63,227 nucleotides of DNA, taken from contig CALLKY010000038.1 in NCBI GenBank assembly GCA_938083135.1, positions 1 to 63,227 of the forward strand, read 5' to 3'. The notes beneath the pieces are model-generated. The model was not told where the DNA came from, ran no database searches, and was given only the letters and a program-made list of their open reading frames with translations. This DNA comes from an uncultured Alphaproteobacteria bacterium (GTDB taxonomy: Bacteria; Pseudomonadota; Alphaproteobacteria; Bin95). Shown here in pieces: positions 7,111-16,977 of this stretch. The stretch's first letter is position 1, and each line of letters begins with the position of its first letter. The position numbers were made by a program, and so were the translations under genes.

Positions 7111-8325
7111 ATGGCAGCCCCTTCAAACATGGCAGAACTGCCCGAGGCGCTGGTCTCGGCGGCGAAGGCGGTAAAGTATCCGTCCGCCCGCATTATTTTC
7201 TATTACGTAGCGATGTTTGGGACTGTCGCGATCATCGGTCCGTTCCTGCCGCTTTGGATGGAGGGTAGAGGGCTTTCGCCGGTGGAAATCGGCTACATCC
7301 TGGCCGCGATGTCCTGGGTGCGGGTGACGGTGAACCCACTGGCTGCCCATGTTGCTGACGTGACAGGCCGCCGCAAACGCCTAGCGATGCTCTGCGCGGG
7401 CGGTGCCTGCATTGCCATGGCGGTGCTTACGCAGACCTACGGTTTCTGGGGTATTCTGGCCGTTCTAGCGATTGGGAATGCGCTGCAGGGCCCTGTGCTA
7501 CCAGTTGGAGAAAACCTGTGCTTGCTGACGATCCGCGCGAGAGGGCTGGAATATGGCTTCCTGCGATCCTGGGGGTCAGTCTCATTCATCGTGGTGGTGA
7601 CGGCGGCAGGGTTCTGGCTGGAAAGCGGGTCCTCAAACCATGTTGCCTATATGCTTCTCGGTGGGATGGGGCTGATATTCATCGCCGTATGCTTCCTGCC
7701 AGACTTAAGGTCACCGCCACGAGAGAATGCCGGTCGCAAATTTGCGTCAGCACCTGCATGGGCGCTGCTTCGGGACAGGCGCTTCCAGCTGCTCCTGCTT
7801 GCCGCCGCCGCTAACATGAGCGCCCATGCTGCGCTCAACGGCTACTCCACAATCTATTGGAAGGCGGCGGGCATCTCCGAAAGCCAGATCAGCATGCTCT
7901 GGTCTGTTGGTGTGGTGGCGGAAATTCTGTTGTTTTGGGGCAGCGTCCATGTTGTGCGCAGGTTCGGGCCTGGCGGTCTAATGGCGCTCGGTGCGGCGGG
8001 TGGTGTGATACGTTGGGTCGGCCTTGGTATGACAACGGATTTTTATGCGCTTCTGGCATTTCAATCCTTGCATGGCCTGACATTCGGTGCGGCCCATCTT
8101 GGCGCGATGACCTACTTGCAGCGCCATGTGCCGACGGAATCTTCCGCCACGGGGCAAGCGCTCTACTCAGCCCTTGGGATGGGCCTCGCCATTTCAATCA
8201 TGCAGCCCATCACCGGCACATTGTTTGAGAACTTCGGCGGATCGACTGCATTCTTCACAATGGCTGGGCTGGCATCGCTCGGCCTGATATTCGCGTTTGG
8301 TCTAATGAGAAAGCTGCGCGAATAA
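7111..8325 (+). CDS. MFS transporter of the HcaT / MFS_1-like type
   Basis: A 404-residue membrane protein with about 12 segments. The N-terminal YYVAMFGTVAIIGPFLPLWM and MSWVRVTVNPLAAHVAD resemble the family of the phenylpropionate permease HcaT and nucleoside-proton symporters. The start ATG at 7111 gives the normal length; upstream frame sequence overlaps the divergent decarboxylase gene and is not credible. Only 84 bases separate it from the divergent decarboxylase operon, so shared regulation is possible. The substrate is unknown. Confidence 0.85.
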   Translation: MAAPSNMAELPEALVSAAKAVKYPSARIIFYYVAMFGTVAIIGPFLPLWMEGRGLSPVEIGYILAAMSWVRVTVNPLAAHVADVTGRRKRLAMLCAGGACIAMAVLTQTYGFWGILAVLAIGNALQGPVLPVGENLCLLTIRARGLEYGFLRSWGSVSFIVVVTAAGFWLESGSSNHVAYMLLGGMGLIFIAVCFLPDLRSPPRENAGRKFASAPAWALLRDRRFQLLLLAAAANMSAHAALNGYSTIYWKAAGISESQISMLWSVGVVAEILLFWGSVHVVRRFGPGGLMALGAAGGVIRWVGLGMTTDFYALLAFQSLHGLTFGAAHLGAMTYLQRHVPTESSATGQALYSALGMGLAISIMQPITGTLFENFGGSTAFFTMAGLASLGLIFAFGLMRKLRE

Positions 8326-8408
8326 GTTGTGGGTATTGCGGGGTTTATTGAACCCTATGCGGCTTGGGTGATAGGTGACCTGAAACGAAATTGGCTTGAG
8401 TTGGACAA

Positions 8409-10460
8409 ATGATGATCCGATATGCGTTCTGGCGGCTAAGCGGGCGTACTGTGAAGGCGGCATGCATCGTTCTTTCAGCCTGCATCTCGGCGCCAAGCGT
8501 CGCGCAGCAAGCGATTGTCGGCGGTGAGACATTAGTAGAAGCCCGCTCCCTAGTTACCGAGGGTGAGAGCGCGGCAGCGCGGGACCTGCTCATGCCTTGG
8601 GCGCAAGCTGGGTCAGCCAATGCGCAGTTTGAGCTTGGGCGTCTTTATGCACGTGATGCGCAGCTGAAGGATGACCTGCTTGCTCGCAAATGGTTACGCC
8701 GGGCTGGGCTGCAAGACCACATTGAAGCGCTGATGCTACTTGCTGAGAGCTATTACGATGAGGACCATGACTATACCTTAAGGCAGGCGTTCCGCGCCTA
8801 TAAGCATGCTGCTGAACTTGGCCACCCGCCAGCAATGTACCAAGCCGGGTCTTTGATGCGGCTTGGTGACGGTACCACCAAAGATATTGAAGGCGGGCTA
8901 GAGCTACTCCGCGCTGGATCTGAGGCGGGTGATGTGGATGCGATGTTTGATTTAGCAGTGTTTGCTAGCAATGGTGATTACGGGCCAGCAGATCAGCAAA
9001 AGGCCGTTGATCTATATCGGAAAGCGGCAGACGCTGGACTTCCAAAGGCAATCAATAGTTTGGCGCAAATGTATTGGCGCGGCGCCGGTGTCGAGCAAAG
9101 TTATTCCGAAGCCTATCGATTGTTGCTGCTGGCTACGGAGAAAGGCAGCGTTACGGCCAAGTACAATCTGGCACAGATGTATCGGAGGGGCCGCGGCCGC
9201 CCTGTTGATATCGCCGAGGCACGGAAGTGGATGCGCCGTGCTGCTGATGCGGGCGATGTCGATGCACAAGGCATTGTGGGTGATCTGGCAAGGAATGGCG
9301 AAGGTGGGCCAGTCGACCAACACCTTGCTTTCAGAATGTATGAGGCCGCCGCCAAGCAAAAGAACCCCGACGCACTAGTTAGGGCTGCGCGCCTACTTTT
9401 GCTTGGCGTCGGTGCTGAAAAAGCAAACGACAAAGCATTTGCCTACGCGCTTGAAGGATACTTTAGGCGGGGCAGCGGCGCAGACGCCGCTTTAGCAGCA
9501 GCGAGCCTGCGGATGACCGCCGCGGATTTCGACAGCGCGCGCAAGATGATCGCGCACCGGTTTGCGACTAGTCTATTGCTTGACGTCGGCCAGATGTTTT
9601 TGGACGGGAAGATTGTCGAGGAGAACGCGGCGGAGGCGATGAAATGGATTGCGCTTGGGGCCGAACAAGGCCATCCGCCTGCTCAATTGGCGCTTGCGAA
9701 GGCCTATACTGCAGGTGAGGGCGTTCCCTTAGATATCGAAATCGCGGCGACGTGGTGGGAAGCCGCTATGAAGGCCGGAAACCGTGCCGCTGCGCTTTGG
9801 CTGGCTGCTTACCATGACAATTTTGGTATTGGTCCGAATGACCTTTCTAAAGCAGCTAAAGCCTACTTTTACGCAATGGCCCTTGGTGATGATAAGGCGA
9901 TTAACCGCCTGACTGAGATTGCCGAACTTGGCGTTGCTGAAGCTGAGTACTGGCTAGGTCGTGCGTTCCTAAGAAAGGATCGTACGATAGAGAATGCCCA
10001 AACGGCACTAACTTGGCTGGAGCGGGCGGCGGAACAAGAACACGCAGAGGCGCTCACAGAGGTAGCGATCATCTTCCGCGCTGGGTTGAGCGGCGAAGTT
10101 AATGATAAGAAGGCTGCCAGATATTTTGCGCGGGCGGTTAAAGCTGGCTCGGACATCGCTAAGCTGTTTCTGGGCCGTTTATACGAAGATGGCCTAGGCG
10201 TTCCTCGGGACGGTGCCCAAGCAATGGTGCTGTATCAGGATGCCGCTGAGAAAGGCATTGCATCGGCTCAATATCGCCTCGGGCTTGGCTATAATGTTGG
10301 ACTTGGCGGTCAGCGTGATGACGCAAAGGCGCATTTCTGGTTATCGCAGGCAATGAGGGCCGATAGTGAGATCGATGCTCTTGTTTTGCTGACGCAGCTG
10401 GAGGCAGGAATGTTGCTGGCTGATTGGGACCGAGCCGAAGCGCTGCATGCGGGTAAGTAA
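8409..10460 (+). CDS. Secreted Sel1-like repeat protein
   Basis: 683 residues. A signal peptide is visible (VKAACIVLSACISAPSVAQQ, cleavage near residue 33), so the product is probably periplasmic. The rest is an almost unbroken solenoid of Sel1-like repeats of about 36 residues, each with a pattern like A...LA.MY..G.G...D...A..W...AA..G (for example around residues 255-290 and 580-615), interrupted near residues 330-390. Sel1 solenoids are protein-interaction scaffolds in signalling, secretion or envelope stress; no enzymatic domain is present. It stands alone between an MFS gene and argC. No specific function can be given. Confidence 0.85.
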   Translation: MMIRYAFWRLSGRTVKAACIVLSACISAPSVAQQAIVGGETLVEARSLVTEGESAAARDLLMPWAQAGSANAQFELGRLYARDAQLKDDLLARKWLRRAGLQDHIEALMLLAESYYDEDHDYTLRQAFRAYKHAAELGHPPAMYQAGSLMRLGDGTTKDIEGGLELLRAGSEAGDVDAMFDLAVFASNGDYGPADQQKAVDLYRKAADAGLPKAINSLAQMYWRGAGVEQSYSEAYRLLLLATEKGSVTAKYNLAQMYRRGRGRPVDIAEARKWMRRAADAGDVDAQGIVGDLARNGEGGPVDQHLAFRMYEAAAKQKNPDALVRAARLLLLGVGAEKANDKAFAYALEGYFRRGSGADAALAAASLRMTAADFDSARKMIAHRFATSLLLDVGQMFLDGKIVEENAAEAMKWIALGAEQGHPPAQLALAKAYTAGEGVPLDIEIAATWWEAAMKAGNRAAALWLAAYHDNFGIGPNDLSKAAKAYFYAMALGDDKAINRLTEIAELGVAEAEYWLGRAFLRKDRTIENAQTALTWLERAAEQEHAEALTEVAIIFRAGLSGEVNDKKAARYFARAVKAGSDIAKLFLGRLYEDGLGVPRDGAQAMVLYQDAAEKGIASAQYRLGLGYNVGLGGQRDDAKAHFWLSQAMRADSEIDALVLLTQLEAGMLLADWDRAEALHAGK

Positions 10461-10532
10461 TCGACCGTTCCTTGCATCTTAACCCGGATAGGGCTACCCC
10501 GTGCGTTCTCTCATTTTACAAGGAAGAGGACG

Positions 10533-11474
10533 ATGAGCGCGACCGTATTTATCGACGGCGAGGCTGGGACGACCGGCCTGCAGATTTTTGAGCGGCTAAA
10601 CGGACGGACGGATATCAACATGATCCGCCTGAACGATAGCGAGCGCAAAGATGCTGGCCGCCGACGGGATGCGCTCAACGCCGCAGATGTGGCGATCCTT
10701 TGCCTGCCCGATGTCGCTGCACGGGAAGCCGTCAGCCTGATCGACAATCCACGCACACGGGTGATTGATGCGTCCACAGCGCATCGGACCGCGGAAGATT
10801 GGACCTATGGCTTTCAGGAGTATTCTTCTGACCAGCGGCAACGGATAAGCGGTGCCACGCGGATCAGTAATCCTGGGTGCTATTCACTCACGTCTATCGC
10901 GATGCTGCACCCGCTGGTGGAAGCAGGACTGGTCGCCAAAGACTGGCCGATCACGATCAATGCGGTATCCGGGTATTCTGGCGGTGGCAAGTCGCTGATT
11001 GCAGAGTTTGAAGGTCCGGAAGATCAGCGTTGTGACAGCACGGTCTTCAGCTATGCGCTTGGTCTGAAGCACAAGCATCTGCCGGAGATCAAACGCTGGG
11101 CCAATCTGGATCATGCGCCGATCTTTGAGCCGCATGTGGGCAGCTACCGCCAAGGCATGCTGGTTCAAATTCCGCTGCCGCTTTGGGCGATGGCGGGCAA
11201 ACCAACACCAGAACGTCTCCACGAAGTGCTGGTTGGGCATTATGAGGATGAGCAGTTCGTTGAAGTGGCACCCTTTGGTGCACCTGAGGGCGACCGGCTT
11301 GATCCTGAATGCTTGAATGGCACCAACAAGCTGCGCCTACATGTGTTGACGAATCCTGACAGGGATGCGGCAGTTGTTGCAGGCCTGCTCGATAATCTTG
11401 GCAAAGGTGCTTCTGGACAGGCCGTGCAGACGCTCAACATGCTGATTGGCATTGACGAGGCAACGGGACTTTAA
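10533..11474 (+). CDS. argC: N-acetyl-gamma-glutamyl-phosphate reductase (type 2)
   Basis: 313 residues, the short (type 2) ArgC. It reduces N-acetylglutamyl phosphate to the semialdehyde with NADPH in arginine synthesis. Visible are the dinucleotide-binding start FIDGEAGTTGLQIFERL, the catalytic cysteine in SNPGCYSLTS (Cys116), and KHKHLPEI. A strong AGGAAGAGGA site precedes the ATG. The gamma carbonic anhydrase gene starts three bases after its stop, so the two are likely co-transcribed. Confidence 0.95.
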   Translation: MSATVFIDGEAGTTGLQIFERLNGRTDINMIRLNDSERKDAGRRRDALNAADVAILCLPDVAAREAVSLIDNPRTRVIDASTAHRTAEDWTYGFQEYSSDQRQRISGATRISNPGCYSLTSIAMLHPLVEAGLVAKDWPITINAVSGYSGGGKSLIAEFEGPEDQRCDSTVFSYALGLKHKHLPEIKRWANLDHAPIFEPHVGSYRQGMLVQIPLPLWAMAGKPTPERLHEVLVGHYEDEQFVEVAPFGAPEGDRLDPECLNGTNKLRLHVLTNPDRDAAVVAGLLDNLGKGASGQAVQTLNMLIGIDEATGL

Positions 11475-11477
11475 GCG

Positions 11478-12035
11478 ATGATGGAAGGCAGTAGCCTGCC
11501 GGCCCCAAAGGGCCTGATCCTGCCGCATGAGGGCATTCTGCCCCGTGTGGCGGATGATGTGTTTTTGGCGCCGGGCGTTATCGTCGTTGGCGACGTTGAG
11601 ATCGGGGCCCGATCTAGCCTCTGGTACAACGTCGTTGTCCGCGCTGATGTGGGGCTGGTCCGCATTGGCGCTGGCACGAACATTCAGGATGGCAGCGTCG
11701 TGCATGTGACGGGCGGACAGTTCGATACATTTGTCGGCGATGATGTGCTGATCGGCCATTTGGCGATGATCCACGGCTGCCAAATTCATGATCGTGCGTT
11801 CATTGGTATGAAAGCAGCGATCCTTGATGGGGCCGTTGTTGAGTCTGACGCGATGGTCGCGGCAGGGGCCGTGGTTACACCAAACAAGGTCGTTAAATCT
11901 GGCGAGCTTTGGGCTGGTGCGCCTGCAAAGAAGATGCGGGATATGGATGCGGATGAGATTGCGCGCCGCGCTAAATCTGCGCCCAATTATGCGCTCAATG
12001 CCGCACAACATCGCCGTGCACTCGGCCACGACTGA
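11478..12035 (+). CDS. Gamma-class carbonic anhydrase family protein
   Basis: 185 residues of left-handed beta-helix hexapeptide repeats (IVVGDVEIGARSSLWYNVVVRADVG). Three metal-ligand histidines are in place: His76 (VVHVTGG) and the GHLAMIHG pair His94 and His99. Many such bacterial proteins (PaaY/YrdA group) have weak or no carbonic anhydrase activity, or hydrolyse CoA thioesters, so the activity is uncertain. Two adjacent ATG codons exist (11478 and 11481). It follows argC by three bases and precedes a fumarylacetoacetase-family gene by 27. Confidence 0.88.
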   Translation: MMEGSSLPAPKGLILPHEGILPRVADDVFLAPGVIVVGDVEIGARSSLWYNVVVRADVGLVRIGAGTNIQDGSVVHVTGGQFDTFVGDDVLIGHLAMIHGCQIHDRAFIGMKAAILDGAVVESDAMVAAGAVVTPNKVVKSGELWAGAPAKKMRDMDADEIARRAKSAPNYALNAAQHRRALGHD

Positions 12036-12062
12036 CATCATTGAATTCAGGAGACACGCCCC

Positions 12063-13238
12063 ATGGCCTTAGATCACGCTCTGACGCCTGAAGGCGCGCT
12101 TCCAGTAGATGGCACGGCAGGCACGCTCATCGCGCGCATCTGGCTGGCCGGGAAGGGGCCTGCTGTCGTGCGGGTTGATGCTGATGGGGTCTATGATCTT
12201 ACGCGGCGCTTTCCGACAATTGCAGATATTCTGTCTGAGACGCACCCGGCGGCAGCGGTGAATGCTGCGACGCCGAGTGGGCGGATCGGCGCGTTAGCAG
12301 ATATTCTGGCGGCAAGCGCACCAGATCGGCGAAGAGCGGACGAAGCGCACTTTCTGGCCCCACAAGATATCCAACCGGTCAAAGCCGCAGGCGTTACCTT
12401 CGCTGCCTCCATGCTGGAACGTGTGATTGAGGAGCAGGCCAAGGGCGATCCCGCGCGCGCTGAAGCTGTCCGCGAAGCTGTGCGTGAGAAAGTTGGCGAT
12501 GATCTTTCGAAAGTAGAGCCTGGGTCCGAAGCAGCGGAAGAGCTGAAGCTCCGGCTGATCGAGCTTGGCGTCTGGTCGCAATATTTGGAAGTCGGTATCG
12601 GCCCCTATGCCGAAATCTTCACCAAATGCCCACCAATGGCGGCTGTCGGCACAGGTGCCATGATAGGCCTTCGTCCAGATTCGGACTGGAATAATCCGGA
12701 ACCTGAAGTCGTGCTGGTGATTGCACCAACTGGTCAAATCGTTGGTGCCACGCTCGGCAATGACGTGAACCTGCGGGACATTGAAGGCCGTTCTGCGCTG
12801 TTGCTGGGCCGCGCTAAGGACAACAATGCTTCCTGTGCGCTTGGGCCGTTCATCCGCCTATTTGATCAATCTTTCGGCATTGATGATGTCCGCCAGGCAG
12901 TGGTGACGCTGCTGCTTACCGGCACGGATAATTTCCGCATGGAAGGTGCCTCCTCCATGGGGGAGATCAGTCGTGACCCGGAGGCACTGGCCGAAGCCAC
13001 GCTTTCCTCGGCGCACCAATACCCGGACGGCGCGTTCCTCATGTGCGGCACCATGTTTGCGCCCACCGACTTGCGTGATGGTGAGGGCTTTACCCACAAA
13101 TTGGATGACGTGGTTGAGATCGCAACGCCGACGCTCGGCCGCCTCGCCAATAAGGTCACGACGACCGATCAAGCGCCGCCATGGACGTTCGGTGTGCGGG
13201 AATTGATGAGAAGCTTGGCGGCGCGCGGGCTGGGCTGA
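12063..13238 (+). CDS. Fumarylacetoacetate hydrolase family protein
   Basis: 391 residues. The C-terminal half has the FAH fold signature: PEPEVVLVIAPTGQIVGATLGNDVNLRDIEG, with the acidic metal ligands, and LGRAKDNNASCALGPFI. The N-terminal half contains GVTFAASMLERVIEEQA and is longer than in the roughly 280-residue FAH hydrolases. The family cleaves C-C bonds of acylpyruvates or dehydrates sugar acids. AGGAGA lies nine bases before the ATG. It is probably the last gene of the argC run. The substrate is not predictable. Confidence 0.85.
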   Translation: MALDHALTPEGALPVDGTAGTLIARIWLAGKGPAVVRVDADGVYDLTRRFPTIADILSETHPAAAVNAATPSGRIGALADILAASAPDRRRADEAHFLAPQDIQPVKAAGVTFAASMLERVIEEQAKGDPARAEAVREAVREKVGDDLSKVEPGSEAAEELKLRLIELGVWSQYLEVGIGPYAEIFTKCPPMAAVGTGAMIGLRPDSDWNNPEPEVVLVIAPTGQIVGATLGNDVNLRDIEGRSALLLGRAKDNNASCALGPFIRLFDQSFGIDDVRQAVVTLLLTGTDNFRMEGASSMGEISRDPEALAEATLSSAHQYPDGAFLMCGTMFAPTDLRDGEGFTHKLDDVVEIATPTLGRLANKVTTTDQAPPWTFGVRELMRSLAARGLG

Positions 13239-13310
13239 AGTCCCAGCACTAACGGACTGCTCGCCAAGATGTGATTCGGCGGAAGCGTCCTGCATCCGTA
13301 CTTTAGTGTG

Positions 13311-14033
13311 ATGAAACAGACATCCATCGCCCTCGCGGCGGCGCTTGCCGCGACCATCTCCCTGTCAGCCAAGGCTGATTCTGATCGTCCCGTTGCTGTG
13401 GAGCTTTTCACGTCACAGGGCTGTTATTCCTGCCCACCGGCGGAGGCGTATCTTGGCAAGCTGGCGAAGCGCCCGGATGTTGTGGCGCTCGAATGGCATG
13501 TCGATTATTGGGATGATTTGGTCTACGGCGGCGCTGGTAAATGGAAGGACCCGTTTTCAAGTGCTGAAGCAACGACCCGGCAACGGGACTATAACCAGTC
13601 CATTCGTGGCCAGCGCCGGGTCTACACACCGCAGATGATTGTGGCTGGTGTGAGCGAAGCTGTCGGCTCCAATAGAGCGGATGTTGAGCGTGCGATTCGT
13701 CAGATGCGCAAAGCCGCACCAAAAGAGACGGTGGACGTTCGCCGAGACGGCAATGATCTCGTCATCAGCGCGCCGGGCGTGAAAGCCCCGTTATGGCGGG
13801 TCGATTTCATTAAAGAACATGTCACTGTTGTGCGAAGCGGCGAGAACAAGGGAAAATCCTTGGCAAGTCACAACATCGTCCGCTCAAAAACGCGCTTGGG
13901 TGATGCCGGAACTGGGGCATTGCGCACAGCCGCTCCTGCAGATGGCATGGGATGCGCTATCATCGCGCAGAAGAGCCCTGACGCGCCTATTCTGGCTGCG
14001 AAATATTGCCCCGGAAGTGCAGCCTCCAGCTAG
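13311..14033 (+). CDS. DUF1223 periplasmic thioredoxin-like protein
   Basis: 240 residues from the ATG at 13311; a GTG one codon upstream is also possible. A signal peptide ends near residue 22 (SLSAKAD). The mature start VAVELFTSQGCYSCPPAEAYL carries a CxxC pair (Cys38, Cys41), and EWHVDYWDDLV and YTPQMIVAG are hallmarks of DUF1223. The family has a thioredoxin-like fold, but no defined reaction is known to me. It is convergent with the acyl-CoA ligase gene, 12 bases away. Confidence 0.88.
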   Translation: MKQTSIALAAALAATISLSAKADSDRPVAVELFTSQGCYSCPPAEAYLGKLAKRPDVVALEWHVDYWDDLVYGGAGKWKDPFSSAEATTRQRDYNQSIRGQRRVYTPQMIVAGVSEAVGSNRADVERAIRQMRKAAPKETVDVRRDGNDLVISAPGVKAPLWRVDFIKEHVTVVRSGENKGKSLASHNIVRSKTRLGDAGTGALRTAAPADGMGCAIIAQKSPDAPILAAKYCPGSAASS

Positions 14034-14045
14034 AGCATATTCGGC

Positions 14046-15683
14046 TCAAGCTGTTGGTAGCTTGTAGTCCTTGAACCGCTGGCGGAGCTGCAGCTTGGAC
14101 AGTTTGCCTGTCGCCGTATGCGGTAGGTCTTCAGCGAAGGCGACGTCATCTGGCATCCACCATTTGGCGATCTTGCCCTCCAAATAGCCAAGTACGTCCT
14201 CTTTCGTGAGGTTCTGGCCGTTTGCCGTCGGTACGACAACAAGCAGCGGGCGCTCATCCCATTTTGGATGATGGACCCCGATGGCGGCAGCTTCCGCGAT
14301 GTGTGGATGCCCGACAGCGACATTCTCCAGATCAATAGAGCTGATCCATTCGCCGCCTGATTTAATGACATCTTTCAGCCGGTCCGTGATCCAGATGTAG
14401 CCATCTTGGTCGATAGCGCACACGTCACCGGTGCTGAACCAGCCATCTTCGGCATGGGCTGGTGCCTTCTCTGACAAATTAAAGTAGTCCGCGATAATCC
14501 ATGGGCCTCGGACTTTTAGCTCGCCCGTGGTCTCACCGTCATTGGGCAGCGTATTGCCGTCTTCATCGACGATCTTCATATCCACGCCATACAGCACACG
14601 TCCTGCGCTTTGCTGCAGGTCAACTTTTTCAGTCTTGGAAAGTGCCTCATGCTTGGCTTTTGGCGTGTTTACCGTGCCAAGTGGCGACATCTCGGTCATG
14701 CCCCAAGCATGCAGCACTTGAACGTCATATTCGTCCTGGAATGTTTCCATCATGGCCCGGGGGCAGGCAGAGCCGCCAATCACAACGCGTTCTAGATCAT
14801 CCAGCTTGCCGTTTGCCTCTTTCATGTGCGCGAGCAGCATCATCCAGATCGTTGGCACAGCCGCCGTGAATGACACTTTTTCCTGGGTCAGAAGCTCGTA
14901 AATGCTTTTGCCATCCAGGTCCCGGCCGGGCAGCACCAATTTACAGCCAACGGCGGCGGTGGCGTAGGGCAGGCCCCAGGCGTTCACATGAAACATGGGA
15001 ACGACGGGCAGAACGGTATCGCGGGCGGCAAGGCCCATGCAGTCGGGCGCGATCTCAGTCAGCGTGTGCAATACTGTTGAGCGGTGGCTGTAGAGCGCGC
15101 CTTTCGGGTTGCCGGTCGTGCCGCTCGTGTAGCACAGCGCTGCGGCTGAATTTTCATCGAATGTGGGCCATTCATAGTCGCCGTTCTCTCGCTCGATCAG
15201 CTCCTCGTAGCAGAGCGCGCCGGGGAGTTTATCTTCGCTCGGCATGTTCGCTTTGTCCGCGAACACGATGATGCCGCGGATGTTTGGAAACTTATCCCGC
15301 ATCCCAGCGACCAGATCGACAAAGCTGGTGTCGATCACCAGATATTGGTCGTCTGCGTGATTGATGATGTATTCAAGCTGCTCTGGGAATAGGCGCGGGT
15401 TGATGGTGTGCGTGACCGCGCCCATGCCTGCGACGCCATAATAGGCCTCAACATGGCGGTAGGTGTTCCAGGCAATTGTGCCGATCCGCTCGCCATGCTT
15501 CACCCCAAGCCGACCAAGCGCCTGCGCGAATTTCTTGGCGCGAACTTCTGCTGCACGCCAATCATAGCGATGGATCGGGCCTTCCAGCGTGCGCGTGACG
15601 ATCTCTGTATCGCCGTGCCATTTGGCAGCGTGGCCGATCAAGGATGAAATCAGCAGCGGTTGGTCCATCATCTGGGCGAGCAT
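14046..15683 (-). CDS. Acyl-CoA ligase of the AlkK/DmdB type
   Basis: 545 residues of an ANL-superfamily adenylate-forming ligase. The P-loop-like motif [39 protein letters not shown] and the C-terminal catalytic lysine region [12 protein letters not shown] are intact. The start [16 protein letters not shown] resembles medium-chain fatty-acid and 3-methylmercaptopropionate CoA ligases (DmdB). It converts a carboxylic acid, CoA and ATP to acyl-CoA. No other DMSP-catabolism gene is seen, so a general fatty acid ligase is at least as likely. It is divergent from an MFS gene. Confidence 0.85.
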   Translation of the reverse strand: MLAQMMDQPLLISSLIGHAAKWHGDTEIVTRTLEGPIHRYDWRAAEVRAKKFAQALGRLGVKHGERIGTIAWNTYRHVEAYYGVAGMGAVTHTINPRLFPEQLEYIINHADDQYLVIDTSFVDLVAGMRDKFPNIRGIIVFADKANMPSEDKLPGALCYEELIERENGDYEWPTFDENSAAALCYTSGTTGNPKGALYSHRSTVLHTLTEIAPDCMGLAARDTVLPVVPMFHVNAWGLPYATAAVGCKLVLPGRDLDGKSIYELLTQEKVSFTAAVPTIWMMLLAHMKEANGKLDDLERVVIGGSACPRAMMETFQDEYDVQVLHAWGMTEMSPLGTVNTPKAKHEALSKTEKVDLQQSAGRVLYGVDMKIVDEDGNTLPNDGETTGELKVRGPWIIADYFNLSEKAPAHAEDGWFSTGDVCAIDQDGYIWITDRLKDVIKSGGEWISSIDLENVAVGHPHIAEAAAIGVHHPKWDERPLLVVVPTANGQNLTKEDVLGYLEGKIAKWWMPDDVAFAEDLPHTATGKLSKLQLRQRFKDYKLPTA

Positions 15684-15774
15684 TGCGGTCTATTCCCTGG
15701 TGCGTCTTTTGTGCATTGTTAGGCATATTCATGCCGGGCGCACAGCGGCTCGGCAAGGGGTTTGAATACCAAAA

Positions 15775-16977
15775 ATGCAACAGGCCGCACCTTTGGGTGA
15801 AATCCGCCAGCACTGGCGTGCTATCGCTGTTGGTTTTGCAATGGCATTCTTCGCCTGGGGCTCAATCTTCTATGCCCATGGCGTCTTCAAGGCGGCGCTG
15901 GAAGCAAAGCACGGCTGGTCCGGGCTGATGTTGTCATCGGCCCAGGCTTGGTTTTGGGCCGTGGGGGCATTGACGGCATTTGGAGTCGGCGCTGCCTTAG
16001 ACCGTTTCGGCCCACGCGCTGTCGCTTGTTATGGGGCTTATGCGACTGCGATTGGCGTTGCGGCGGTTGGGCTGGTCATGACGCCTTGGCAGCTTTTCTT
16101 AGCCTATGCTGTTTTGGCGACAGCTTATCCAACCATCGGCAATCTGGGTATCAGTGCGGCACTGGCACCGCTTTTTGAGGAGCGCTATGCAGCCGCGCTT
16201 GGCTATGCGCTGACGGGGGCCAGTTGTGGCGGGGCGATTGTTACGCCTGTGTATATTTGGCTAACGGCCACGCTTGGCTTTGACTGGGCGTCTGCTGTAA
16301 TCGCCGCTGCAACTCTGCTGTGTTTAACGCCCTTGCTCCGGTGGGCACCGGCCCGGCGCGCTAGAGGCTCAGCAGCAGATGATGCGCGTGGCCTTGCGCG
16401 GTTCCAGTCGGCGCTGCGTTCACCAGTGTTTTGGGCGATATGGGTGACGGGCTTTTTATCATTCACTGGCCAGGTGGGTTTTCTATTTCACGAAATTTCG
16501 ATCTTCACGCCGCGTATGGGGCTGGTCATGGCTGGATATGCTGTCAGCGTCACGGTGATATCAGCAGCGATTGGCCGTTTCGTTGTCGGTTGGGCAGCGA
16601 ACCATGTGCCGTTAGGGCTGTTGGCGGCGGTGATGTATTTGGTTCAGGTTGCTGGGTTTGTCATAGCAAACACAGGTGACAGCATCATTTTTAGCTTTGC
16701 GGCCGCTGCTATTGTTGGATTTGTCGTTGGCCCACTGGTGATGCTTCCAGCGATGCTGACACGGGCAGCATTTGGCGCAGACGGGTTCGGCAAAACATTC
16801 GGCGTCATCAATATCGGCATGTTTGCGGGCATGACAGTAGGGCCAGGACTCGCTGGAGTCGTGGCCTATCAAGCCGGATATGCGATGGCGATATGGATGT
16901 TCGCGGGATGCCTTGCTGCCGCAGCGCTCGTTATTGCGCTCGGGTTCAGGCCTTCACGGATTTCGGGTGGGCTTTGA
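15775..16977 (+). CDS. MFS transporter, monocarboxylate-type
   Basis: 400 residues with about 12 hydrophobic segments. IFYAHGVFKAALEAKHGWS followed by AALDRFGPRA is the pattern of the MCT-like branch of the major facilitator superfamily. It starts 91 bases from the divergent acyl-CoA ligase, so a carboxylic acid substrate used by that ligase is a plausible but unproved idea. Its 3' end overlaps the 3' end of the convergent phaZ by 32 bases, so the two transcripts are antisense at their ends. Confidence 0.83.
   Translation: MQQAAPLGEIRQHWRAIAVGFAMAFFAWGSIFYAHGVFKAALEAKHGWSGLMLSSAQAWFWAVGALTAFGVGAALDRFGPRAVACYGAYATAIGVAAVGLVMTPWQLFLAYAVLATAYPTIGNLGISAALAPLFEERYAAALGYALTGASCGGAIVTPVYIWLTATLGFDWASAVIAAATLLCLTPLLRWAPARRARGSAADDARGLARFQSALRSPVFWAIWVTGFLSFTGQVGFLFHEISIFTPRMGLVMAGYAVSVTVISAAIGRFVVGWAANHVPLGLLAAVMYLVQVAGFVIANTGDSIIFSFAAAAIVGFVVGPLVMLPAMLTRAAFGADGFGKTFGVINIGMFAGMTVGPGLAGVVAYQAGYAMAIWMFAGCLAAAALVIALGFRPSRISGGL

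Noticed and set aside
14046-15683. DMSP demethylation locus based on the DmdB-like ligase
   Set aside because: No dmdA, dmdC or dmdD-like gene is adjacent, and the ligase equally fits medium-chain fatty acids.
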